A stretch of DNA of 64,000 nucleotides from Colletes latitarsis (taxonomy: Eukaryota; Arthropoda; Insecta; Hymenoptera; Colletidae), in contig NC_135137.1 in assembly GCF_051014445.1 (NCBI RefSeq), positions 30,877,501 through 30,941,500 of the forward strand, given 5' to 3'. The position numbers and the translations under genes were made by a program. This document shows positions 50,857 through 62,469 of the stretch, one piece after another; position 1 is the first letter of the stretch, and the number at the start of each line of letters is the position of its first letter. The notes beneath the pieces are model-generated. The model did not search any database. It saw only the letters and a list, made by a program, of their open reading frames with translations, and was not told the DNA's origin.

Positions 50857-52065
50857 CCACTGGGAAAAATTTTAATGGGAGATTCTAGAGGCCAAAATAA
50901 GACGAAAATCAAGAATATCAATTCCTTGATTGAGGCTTCGTTAAAAAGTTATTAAAAAATTAAATTAAAAAATTTTAAATCGTCTTGGAAAAAATATGTT
51001 CAGTCGCAGGGGTCAATTACAAGCATTTTTGGTTAAATGACATATCCCCGAAATCCTACGTAGTTTCGAGAAAAAAATTCGAGTAAGTGCTGAAAGTTTT
51101 ACGTGAAAAAAATTTTTTTCAAATCGCTCTGGAAAAATTATTTTTAATTGCGGGGGTCAACTATAATCATTTTTGGTGAATAGACATACCCCCGAAATCT
51201 TACGCACTTTCGAGAAAAAAATTCATTACCGAAAATATAATGTCTGACCATACCATTGATATGTTTCACTGAAATTTCATGTATATCTTTAAAACACGAT
51301 AACTTCTGAACGGATTGAGCGATTTTAATGTTTGAAAAGGCAAACGACGCGTATGTAGGTGAAGAATATGTAGAAATTGCAAAAATATTCGCGAAGTTGA
51401 TCCTTGACCCCTCAAAATGAGAAAACCCCCATAAAAATGGTCCAATCTTCAAATAGCCATAACTTCTACGATAGTGAATATATTTCAATGAAACTTTTTT
51501 CTGAAATAGAGCTAGTGGGTACCTACATAAAAGTATTAGACAACTTTTCTATAGGGCGTCAAACAAAATTACTAAAAATAAAAAACGAATTTTTAAGAAT
51601 AATCGACAGGGGGTAGGTTCCTAAATTTTTCGGCGAAAAAGAAAATTTCAAGTGGTTCTAGAAAAATTATTTTCGGTTGCATGGGTCAATTACAATCATT
51701 TTTGGTAAATAGATATACCCCAGAAATCCTGACCATTTTTGAGAAAAAAATTCATTACTGAAAATATAATATCTGACTATAACTGTCTGTTACCCTGTAT
51801 ATTGAAAAGTTTCAAATCATTCTGGAAAAATTATTTTCGGTTGCGGGGATCAATTTCAATCATTTTTGGTGAATAGACATATCCTCGAAATCCTACGCAG
51901 TTTCGAGAGAAAAATTCATTACCGAAAGTATGATGTGTGGAAATGTTTCTATAACTTTTTAACGATGCCTCCATCAACAAATTGGTATTCTTGATTTTCG
52001 TCTTATTTCGGCCTCTAGAATCTTCCATTAAAATTTTTCTCAGGGATGGTCGAACACCCTGTATA
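50857..52065 (-). mobile_element. Repeat family A, copy A7 (near complete, expanded)
   Basis: The left end lacks the outermost 15 bp, starting at CCACTGGGAAAAATTTTAAT. The right end is complete (GGTCGAACACCCTGTATA). About 1.2 kb with two left subrepeats, the unique centre (about 51250-51620) and two further subrepeats (near 51685 and 51850). A small CCCTGTATATTG at about 51794 resembles an internal copy of the terminus, hinting at recombination between elements. Same orientation as A3. Confidence 0.85.
51144..51488 (-). other. Recurrent 114-aa open frame inside A7 (not a supported gene)
   Basis: It starts MKYIHYRRS, shares KDIHEISVKHINGMVRHYIFG with the A1 and A3 frames, and extends 12 residues further into the subrepeat (VYSPKMIIVDPRN). 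No domain recognised. Coding is unproven. Confidence 0.25.
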
Positions 52066-54879
52066 TCTAAAAACACTCAAAATCCTTATTTTTCCATTAC
52101 AAGTGCCTTCAACTTTAATATTTTCCAGACTCTGTAAAAATACACAAATAAAGACTGACGTTTGAATTAACGTACGCAATGAAAGTTTCTCATTACAGTG
52201 CTATAGACTTTGGCAAAGGCAGATCGAGCTTACGTCTCGAAGTTTGTTTGTCCCAGTGCACGAACGACTTCGTCCCCGACCGCGGCACGCGCGTTCTCAA
52301 ATTAAATCGTACGCCGTTGGGGTTGAGACGAACTTCGCGGATCGTAAAAGGTCTTCGTCGACAACTATTTCGCCCTGTCGTGTCGGGGGGTTATATCTCG
52401 GCGTCTCGTTCGAAATTCCCGGGCTAAAATTTGACGCGTCGACGAGGGAATACGCGTATCCTTTTTTCTCTGCCGCCTCGCTGGTGCACTGTACCCAGCC
52501 CGATGTCCCTCGAGAGCCGTGAAACGACATCTCCATATTTAACCCCGGTACCAGCCCAGGCTGAAATCGGCGGGCACAATATACAGTACGTAATCGTCGT
52601 TACGATGCACTTAAAACGCGGTACTCGTCACCGCCGCCAATGGAATTACAAAAGCGTGATCGGCCTTAATCCCGGCTGCTCGTAACTCATAATACCGGTT
52701 TACGAGCGTCTACACGACCCCGTACGGTCGTATTAAGAGCCAAATTCGCGCCCGAGGGGCTGCATTAACCGTAAAGAGTAATTCCGTGGACCGCAATGGC
52801 AATCCGTCTTAACCGGGACGCGACGTTCGAGACGTGAAGGGAAACCGTCTGCTTCTCCGTGCCTCGATGCTGAAATTGTAATATCCATCCGCCTCGGTAT
52901 ATAGCCCTGCGTTTCGAACGCGTCATTAAGGACGCAAGCGGCGTTTTAATTAGTAATTTCGAACGAGAAAGAAGACGGCTTTAACAGGTCCCCGTTAAAG
53001 GTTCCGTTTCCCTTTACTGCTGCTCGTGACAAGATTTCGACAGCTGTTAAAATTACAGCGTCCAGTGACCTTTCGTTTTAGCATTCGATTTTCAGAAGGT
53101 ATCTTTGTGTAGTTTTTATGAAAAAAATATATACTTGATCAGAATGTACTTTTTGTTACGAATAAAATATGCAATACTTATAGAGAATTCTAATGTGCTA
53201 TGTACAATGTGATATAATTTGTTCTGAGCAGATCGAAGGCTAACTATGTCTTTTTCGCAGTCCATACTTCAACAGGTCTTGCAAACTTTGTTCAATAATC
53301 AGACTTGATAAACTCTGACAAAAGTATAGAAATCTCAATGGTAAATGAAGAAGCGACGGAATTGCTTTGTCTGAAATCGTTTGTCCGGTGCTACGCTTAC
53401 GTAAAGAGTTTAATTTTTTAAATATTAATCATTTAGAGCGTGATACACGTACCTGTCAAAAGACTGTTAAAAACCTCGTTGAGATTTGAAGAAGTCTGGC
53501 CAAGGTAAACGGAGTATTCTCGAGAGCATCCCGCTAGTACATAAAGAGACAGAAAACGAAACCGGGAACCACGGTCTCTAATATTAACCCAGTTCGTTCC
53601 CGTTTCACGATACGTTAAGGTACAGAGAGCCTCGAAGGGAGCCGATTTTGCATATCAAAGTGCGTGTCGCGAGTGGTACAAAGCGTCGTCGCGAGATGGT
53701 TGGTTTCTCCGCTGGAAACTCACGACTTTAATTATCCCGACTAATTACGCGAATTAACTCAAATTAACCCCTTACCCGTTTGACCCGTCGTTCTACGGCA
53801 GTCCCACTCTCGCCAGTAATCCGGACACGTTGCAGACTGATTACCAACGATCGGTTAGCTCTTGCCTATGCTCGCCGCAAGCTGCAAGTCAAAACGCCAA
53901 GCTTTGAAGTTCTGTCGCATTAACTTTCTCTCTCCCCCGTTGGTCCCTCTCGTCGTTGCTCCCTTCGTGACCGAACGCGCGAAGGGTGGAGATCAAGAAC
54001 ACGAGCTCCCTGATTACTACGGAGAAGAGGGAACAAGAGAACGCTACTTAATACTTGTAACTGTTGTTTTCTGATTAATGTTTTCCATTTAGGAAGCTCG
54101 CTTGAAACTTCGACGGGGAGACAGCGTCGAGACAAAACCGACGAACATATTTCTTTTCCGCACGAAACGTTAAACGCGCGAAGTTGAGTTCGAGAAAGAT
54201 TGAATCGTTTTAGGGGTGAATCGGGATTACACGATTCTAGATTTGGATATGCTGATCCCGCGGAATATATAAATTGGCAAATTATTTTAATGGAAGTTCC
54301 TTGTTAGTTATTAGTCCTTAATTTCTATTGCAATAACGGAAGCATCACTTATAAATTCCTATCGTAACTTTGCCGAGTAAATTTTACGAGATTCGAGAAT
54401 GTCTTTTTATGTAAAGATTTAGTAGCTCTGCAAGTGTAATTACTTATTTGTTGTGTAGGAATAATAAGAAGTAATTCTGTTCTACGATTGTTTGAGAGTA
54501 GAATAAAATTCACGCGTTAGAGGAATAAATGCAACTTGTAATCCCACTTCTTGTTGCGCAGGGAAATGGAAACTGGATCAAACTGAATCCTTGCCTGCCA
54601 ACTGCCCTTTATCTCGAATTAATGCAATAAAGGTCGCCTCTTCTATTGTACTAACATTTCTAGGAATGAGTTTTTGTGATTTGGGGAACGTCATGGTCCA
54701 TATTTTTTAGTAACGTGGTTTTAATAGACAAGAACCATTCATTTTTGTTGTTCCTGAGCACTGCTTAAAGAAGCAGCACTGGAAGGTTCTGATTTCCTTT
54801 AAATGCAAAAGTGCATAAAAGTAGTATACTATCCTATGATAAATATGGTTTAAAAAATTAAATTTCTATTTTTGGACTT
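52066..54879. other. Intronic sequence with CpG-rich patch
   Basis: CpG-rich at 52180-53060 and 53500-54250, AT-rich elsewhere. The patch at 52600-53000 mixes CG words with AATTA/TTAAT motifs, as beside the musashi exon. No gene recognised. Confidence 0.55.
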
Positions 54880-55066
54880 CTACCGTTGCATCTAAATATG
54901 TAACTTCTATTTTGTATCAGACCCAAGTAACGAGCTCTCAATTTTAAAAGATTAAAATTCTCAACAAAACAAGTACCGTTGTATCTAAATATGTAACTTT
55001 TATTTTGTATCAGACCCAAGTAACGAACTCTCAATTTTAATAGATTAAAATTTTCAACGAAACAAG
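54880..55066. repeat. Direct tandem duplication, unit 93 bp, two copies
   Basis: TACCGTTG(C/T)ATCTAAATATG starts at 54881 and 54974. Both copies contain TATTTTGTATCAGACCCAAG, CTCTCAATTTTAA and ACAAGTAC, with few substitutions, so the duplication is recent or conserved. Confidence 0.88.
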
Positions 55067-58000
55067 TACAGAATAAAAAAAGGATCGTTTCTATAACAAT
55101 TGAAGAATTTAGAGCGATACCCGAATTAACCCGTAGCACGGTAGTTAAGCGATTAAGGTTAAAGGCGGGTACGAAAAACCATTAATTACATTATTATACG
55201 CTTATAAAAGGATTCTGGCGCAAAAAAGCGTAATTCTTTTTACGCGATCGCATTAATTTCACCGCATCTGTACTCTTCGGGACAACGAATAATACGGCCC
55301 GAATGCGACTTGGCAAAAAACGGACATCGACGGACGTATCCCGCGTATTCGCCATTCTCTGGCCGCCTCTCGTTTTCACTGCAAATTACAGTCGCCGATT
55401 TTAGCAGTCTTTATGAATCACAAAAGGCGCACACACGGCGAAGGGATATTAAACAAAAGGTTCCTCGAACGGTTTCCTTCCGCGCTGGCCGATAAATCGG
55501 ACAAACTGCGGCTCGTCTTTCGCGAGGGAACGCTCCGATGCCGCTCGTTATTAAAATTAAATTGCATTATTAACGCTTCGCGAACGATTTCCGACGGTTT
55601 GTACGGCAATTTGCGAGCGAGAGCGTCCGTGGAAATTCGAAAAGGGATTACTACTCCCTGCCGCGGCAGCTCCGAGCCACCCTACCGCCTCCTCCGCGCC
55701 CCCCTCAACCCCCTTCGTCCCGCGCTACTTCGCGGGCCAAGGGATTTATACAATTAATTCTCTAATTTGTCGCGCTCACGTCGGATTTCGTCGGCAATAG
55801 ATTTTCATCGATCGTCAAACCGTTTCGTTTCCCTCGTCGTTCCTCTTTCGCCGCTCTGTTTATCCCCCCCCCCCCCACCCCCCTATCCCGCCGCGCGTTT
55901 TACTCAATGTTCATACCTCATCATTATTTTCGCCCCGGTTAACCGCCGTTAATATCCGCGATACGATTTTAATTAATAAATCGCGTCGATTAATGCACGC
56001 GCGTCGTCTCGATGCTACCCCCGGTCGCGATTTTGTTTAACCTCGGTCGATTTTCTTCCGCGCCGTCGAGCTGAAAAAACAAACTGTGCACGACATCCTC
56101 TCCAGCAACATTTTTTCCAGACTTTTCGCATCTTTCAGCCCCGTTGTCGACAAATAAATTAATAAGATAACACACCGAAGCGTCGATGGTCGGTTTTTTT
56201 TTAAAGTTGGTACAGTGGTAACGAAAAATATTTCGTTGGTATTTTTTTAATCTACCATCGTCCGTGTTTAATAGAAAAAAATCCGGTTTCAAAGTAAGAG
56301 CAGCAAACCGTATTTACTCGAATACCTCGTAACGTATTAGAAATTTAGAAAAGGCGTGAATGGATGAATTTTGTATTTTTTTTATTGACGTTAAAAATTG
56401 CAGTTTTTTATGAATCCGTCTATATATATAAATTCATCGTAGAAAAATATAATATTCATCCGTTTACACCTTTCCTATATTTCTAATAGTTTTGCGAGAT
56501 ATTCGAGTAAATAGGTTTAACTGTTCCCCACTTCAAAAGCGGATTTCATCCTTTCAAAATAGTTGATAGGAGATAGAAAAAATACAGGTCAAATATTTCT
56601 GGTTGCTCCGCCACAGAGCCAAGTTTCAAAATTGACGATACGAAAAGAAAAGTACAAAAATAAAATCTAGTATATTTCATTCGCTGTAATATATCATTCA
56701 AAAGGCACATTAATGGTTGCTAGATTCGTTAACATTTTCGACTCTCGCATAGTTCGCAATGTATAACAAACTGGAGGAATAAATTTAATCAAATCTAGTA
56801 TTTCCGTTTTGGTAGCAGAAACAGGATGCACAAATAGGATCGAATCCCCTAAAAAAACATATTTATCGAATGTAATAGTCTGTAAACCGGATGCACTGAA
56901 TATTTAGTACGTTAAAAATTAACGTCCTGAGAGGTTGTAATTTTATAAAAAGTATTGATTTATTTTTTTTCTTTCGAAATACAAAAATATTCATTTCATT
57001 CCATTTCATAAACGATAATTGGTACCAATATTTAGAAACGTAAATAGTTAAACGACGTGCTGCAGAATCTGTCGATTCGGGGCTCGACTAATTTGTTGAA
57101 AATGTGTGACAGATATTAAACACTTTTATTGTTACGTGTATCACTTTAAATGAATTTTAACATGGATAAAAATACATTTTTTGTTATTTTGAACTTATAG
57201 TAGTTGTCAATTGAAGGGCTCATTTGACTCTTGACTCTCGAGACTGTCTATCAGAAGAATTCCAGCTGAGCACTTATAGAAATTCTATTCAACGAAACTT
57301 CAACCCTCCGTCAATGGGTCAGTCTCAGTGCAACTGCAAAGTGCAATTAAAAGTCAGTATTCATTGAAATCTTGAACCGTATTCATTTAAATCTGGAACA
57401 TTCGTTTAAGTCTCGAACAGTATTCATTAGAAACCCGTACAATGTTCGTATAGATCTTGAATATATGGTAGATGGCTCTCTAAAATATGCAGAATTTAAT
57501 CGTATGCAACGTAATTTCAATACGTTGCAGGAGCTTGTAGTTAATTATCGATGATTAATATGAATAGCCTGGGTCAAATACATTCGAATAAACAATTTTA
57601 AAGATAGCACATCTGTCAGAGAGTTTATATTTCTATTAAAAATTATTAGATTAAATGAAATTTCTGTTTTCATTTTTTGTTTTCCAAATGTTGGCATACA
57701 AATCTGTTTAACTTTAAATACTTCTTTAAACGTGGATGATATATAAGTGTACTAGATGGAAAAAGAGATATTAATTGTAAAGGGAGTTGTGGATCGTATT
57801 AGGTGAAACAAATTTAAAAAAAAATTAAATTTCCATATTTAAAATATGTGTTGTGAAATAGACTTGTACAAAATTTTGATTGTTACTACAAAGGGAAACT
57901 TAAGTCATTTTTCAATATTAAAAATTTTGTGATATAATTATCCGTGGATTGTAAAAATTCCATTCTTGAGAAATACTGTTCTAATCGGTAGCTCGAGTTT

Positions 58001-58100
58001 AAAGAGGTTAAGGACCACCGTGTTAAATCAATACTTCTTTTCTGTTGCAAAAGATAATGTAACAAGAATTGGAGCCAATTCATTAAGAAAACTGTGAAGT
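55067..58100. other. Intronic sequence
   Basis: CpG-rich at 55230-56060, then AT-rich. No gene recognised. A loose repetition of (T/A)TTCATT-(T/G)AAATCT phrases occurs at about 57359-57430. Confidence 0.55.
55864..55883. repeat. Poly-C run (13 C, A, 6 C)
   Basis: Interrupted homopolymer within a CpG-rich patch; its complement is G-quadruplex-prone. Confidence 0.93.
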
Positions 58101-60942
58101 TCATTTCCTTGTTATCGCGCGCCACGGCATTCGTCAGCTATTATTCGTTATTTCAATCCTGTTGTAATACGTCGAGCCTCAAGTTTAATTAACTTTCCGA
58201 TACACCGTAATCGATTGCCCTCCACTAAATTAATCGAATCAATAGCACTCGCGGCGTCGATTCAACCGTTCGCTTTATATACCTGCGAGTTCTGAAACAC
58301 ACGTACGTAATGTATCAGCACAGAGGCCGGAAACAATTGCACGGCATGAAAAACAGTTGACCCGATTAAAACGGGATCAGGCGTTTCCTCGTTTCCCGGA
58401 GAAACGATCCACAAGTGCCATTCATCCCCGGCCTCGTAAGAATGGGAATAACGATAACAATGATAATAACACGGAACGACCGTAAGGATATCAGGAAAAT
58501 GAGCGAGCCATCGATCGTCAGTCGACGGTTACCAGCGACGAATTTCTATTTGAAACAATCAATCTCTCTCTCTCTCACTCTCTGTTTTGCTCGAGTGGCT
58601 CTTTTACGATCCGCGGCGCAACCGACGAACAGAGAACGCGAATGATAAGGACGACGATTAAGGAAGGAGAAAACGCGACCCTCGGACTCGCTGGGAGTTC
58701 AATTAACGTTAACCGTTTGATATTTGCTCGGCGACGAGTGCAAAATAGCGAAACAAAGGTACTCACTGTAACCCGGTTTCCTTGAGCGGTACTCGCGGGG
58801 TCCTTCTTGAAACGAGAATGTCGTCTTTTGAAGTGCGCAGATTTGTGGCTAATTCGCACTGTGTGTCGAGTCGTGCTTCTAACTTTATGCCTTTACTCCG
58901 ACTTGCCACGGGAACACGGTTTCCAGTTAACGTGGGAGCTCGCCTCTGCAACTGAAAAAGAACGTGTCTTAACGTCTGGCAAAATACATGAACTGTGAGA
59001 TTAATACTTTTTAAGATGAATTGATTTAAAAAAAAATTGAAATTCCAGCGAACTTTTGATTTTCATTTCGTAGATATTTTGCAGATTAATTATACTTTTA
59101 TCATTCTTGCTGTCTGCCAACGTCGGTTCGTTGTTTTGTACCGACTGTATAGGAGCGAGATAAACGATGGAAGAAAAGATATAACAAAACATTCTCGTCA
59201 ACGCAATTAATTTCCACATGAATCATCAGAGGTTCGTGTCGCCCTTCTGGCAGGATATAAATGTCGTAATAGGTCCTAAATGACCCCACCGCCAGGCCGT
59301 GGATACAATGTGACATCGTGATTGATTCTTCTCTGACACGATATGGAGAAAGTAATGTTCCTAAGAAACAGACGTTGTGAAATCATTATTATTACTCTGG
59401 GGTACTCTTGTTCAATTTTCTCCTCTCATAGCTCCCCTAGGGTAGAATTAAATTCCTATTTTTATTCAATTCTTAACAGCTAAGACTCGTACAGTAAATT
59501 ACTGCCATTTTTATGAAAGAGTTTAATATTCTAGAAAATACATTTCTATTATTTTGTAATTTTAAATCTTAAAAATAGTGGCAATAATGGTCCAATAAAT
59601 AACATCGAAGAATTTTTTTCTTACTATTAGTCGATTTGTCGAACTGTCAATTAGTTTTTGGATCCATATCTTCTAAACATGGCAGGAAGAAATCCGAAAG
59701 AAACCGGAATCACACAAAACTCACACACACGACACGTGTGAACTTAACTTATTACGTATCGACATAACAAAAGAAAATTATCTGAGCATTTCTCACTGTG
59801 TGTTCTGCTTTACTATATTATCGATTAAATAAAAAACTAAGAACCGTAGAGAAAATAATATTTTTATTCAACTGTTTTACACACGATGAACCAATGTCAG
59901 TAGCTATAGAATAGTTATAACCTCTAATACTCGTTCTGTAACGACGATACGGACGACAGATACTGTTCTTATCTATAATCGAACATCCCGAATAACGTTT
60001 CGACGATTACCGGTTAAGGTAGAATTAATTATCGTCGAATTACACAGTTACTCGATGTCTGCCTTGACGTTTCGTTGAACGTTCGACTGTAACCGATTTA
60101 GCGTACTCCGTATTCGAGGCATCGTTCCGAGGTCACGGTAATTATTTCGACGGTGGGATATTCGCCCCGAAGGATGGAAAAATAATTTGATTCGAGGTTG
60201 ACGGCGAGGATCGCCGGGGCCTGTTAAAATAGTAGAATAATCATATTCCACGCGATTCCGTCTAGCATTAGCGATTCTTTGAGCGAGTAATGAAGGAATT
60301 TAAATATTTCTCCCGTACCAGTTCTCCTTCCCGCCACTTGAACCCCATCCACGGTCCACGTTCAACGGCCGGGCGTGAGTTTCCAAGTCAATTACCGGAT
60401 CCAACCACCGTTCTACGCTCCGCGGCCGCTTTATTAAAACAATTCGCCGATTCTGCCCGGTCTCTCGCTCTTCGTTTTACGGATTCGTAACCGCGGTCTC
60501 ACGGAAACGCGGAATCCCCGTGGCTTCGTTTCTTTACCGGCTCTTCTCGCTCTCTCTTTGTCTTCGACACTGATTTCCCTGCCGCGGCTCGAATTGTTAT
60601 TACAACGTAATTTGAGGCGAGACCGCGAGTTTTTGCGCGCGAAGATAATTGCAGGCGGAAATTGAAGTCGCGTATTTAACGCGATGACGGTCGCGTTCCA
60701 GAAAATCGTTTGATCGCGTAACTCTGCGAAGCGTTCGAACGTTTCTGTAAACAATTTTAAGGGATGTCTCTGCGTGTCAAAACGGGACGAAAATCAACTT
60801 TATATTTCTTCCTGAGGATTTGTTTCCGAAATATAAAATAAAGAATCCATGGGAACAGTTTACAGTGTTATGATAATATATTGCATAATATATCGTTTGT
60901 AAGAAACGCCAAGATACTTCAAGATGAATTTAATATTGAAGT
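58101..60942. other. Intronic sequence
   Basis: CpG-rich at 58110-58980 and 59990-60760, AT-rich between. Frames of up to 106 aa are without domains. Confidence 0.55.
58563..58582. repeat. (TC)n microsatellite
   Basis: Seven TC units followed by ACTCTCTG. Simple repeat. Confidence 0.85.
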
Positions 60943-61099
60943 GTAGTGCTGCTTTACGGCGGGTAAAAACTCGTGGAGAATCGTAGGAGGGCAGAAAAGG
61001 AAAGGAGGGGGCGCGGTTTCCTTAGTGGACTCGTCAGTAAGGCTTTCTAACAGGCCCTGACTTAGACAATTGGGATATTGGGAAGTCGGTCGGGGAATG
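60943..61099 (+). mobile_element. Repeat family B, copy B3, left part
   Basis: It contains AGTGCTGCTTTACGGCGGG, AGAATCGTAGGAGGGCAGAA, AAAGGAAAGGAGGGGGC, GTGGACTCGTCAGTAAGGC, TTTCTAACAGGCCCTGACTT and GATATTGGGAAGTCGGTCGG, in B1 order. It stops at GGGGAATG, where A8 begins. Confidence 0.8.
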
Positions 61100-62450
61100 T
61101 ATACAGAGTGTTCGGCCACCCCTGGGAAAAGTTATAATGGGAGATTCTAGAGGCCAAAATAAGACGAAAATCAAGAATATCAATTTGTTGATTGAGGTTT
61201 CATTGAAAAGTTATTAAAAAATTAAATTGTAAAATCTCAAATCATTCTGGAAAAATTATTTTCGGTTGTGGGGGTCAATTACAATCATTTTTGGTCATTA
61301 GACATACCCTCGAAATCCTACCCACTTTTAAGAAAAAAATTCGAGTAGGTACTAAAATTTTTAGACGAAATTAAAAAATTTCAAATCATGCTAAAAAAAT
61401 TATATTTAATTACAGGGGTCAATTACAAGCATTTTTGGTCAATAGACATACCCTCGAAATCCTAACCATTTTCGAGAAAAAAATTCCTTACCGAAAATCT
61501 AATTTGAGGCCAAAAATGGTTCTCCGAAATTTCATAAATCTTTAAAACGTCATAACTTCTGAACGGATTGGACGATTTTAATGTTTAAAAAAGCAAATTA
61601 CGCGTATTTTGGTGGAGAATATGTACAAATCGCAAAAATATCCGAAAAGTTGATTCTTGACACCGCAAAACGAGAAAAACCCCATAAAAATGGTCTAATT
61701 TTCAAACAGCCATAACTCCTACAATAGTGAATATATTTCAATGAAACTTTTTTCTCAAGTAGAGCTCATGGGTACCTACAAAAAACTATTAGACAACTTT
61801 TCTGTAGGGCTTCAAACAAAATGACTAAAAATCAGAAACGAATTTTTAAGAAAAATCGGCAGAGGGTAGGTGCTGAAATTTTTCGGCAAAAAACAATTTT
61901 TTCAAATCGTTCTAAAAAAATTATTTTCAGTTACGGGGGTCAATTACAACCATTTTTGATGAATAGACATACCCCCAAAATCCTACGTACTTTCGAGAAA
62001 AAAATTCGAGTAGGTGCCTAAATATTTCGGTGAAAAAAAATTTTTTCAAATCGTTCTGGAAAAAATATTTTTAGTTGCGGGGGTCCATTACAATCATTTT
62101 TGGTGAATAAACATACCCCCGAAATCCTACGCACTTACGAGGAAAAAATTCATTACCGAAAATAATATGGCTGACCATATCATTGATATGTTCCACTGAA
62201 ATTTCCAAAAATTTCTAATCATTCTGAAAAAATTATTTTCGGTTGCGAGGGTCAATTATAATCATTTTTGGTCATTAGACATACCCTCGAAATCCTACCC
62301 ACTTTCAAGAAAAAAATTCGAATATGTACTAAAATTTTTCGACAAAATTAAAAAATTTCAAATCGTTCTGGAAAAAGTATTTTCCATTGCAGGGGTCAAT
62401 TACAATAATTTTTGGTGATTAGACCTACCCCCGAAATCCTACCCACTTTC
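61100..62450 (-). mobile_element. Repeat family A, copy A8 (inserted in B3, right end lost)
   Basis: It starts TATACAGAGTGTTCGGCC. It contains at least six subrepeats: CAATTACAATCATTTTTGGT-type blocks near 61276, 61419, 61939, 62083, 62248 and 62397 (about 145-bp spacing within groups). The unique centre lies around 61500-61860. The right inverted repeat is absent; sequence passes from a subrepeat (CCTACCCACTTTC) straight into the B3 end. At 1.35 kb it is the largest copy here. Confidence 0.87.
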
Positions 62451-62469
62451 TATGGGAGGCGACGCCACA
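62451..62469 (+). mobile_element. Repeat family B, copy B3, right end
   Basis: TATGGGAGGCGACGCCAC matches the B1 and B2 right ends (ATGGGAGGCGATGCCAC). It is the far side of the B3 element split by A8. About 60 bp of B, including the CCCTCTGGTGGCGAG box, is missing at the junction, so insertion was followed by deletion. Confidence 0.7.

Noticed and set aside
61276..62420. Regularly spaced repeats in A8 as a CRISPR-like array
   Set aside because: Units of about 145 bp without short unique spacers, in an insect genome, inside a transposon-like element.
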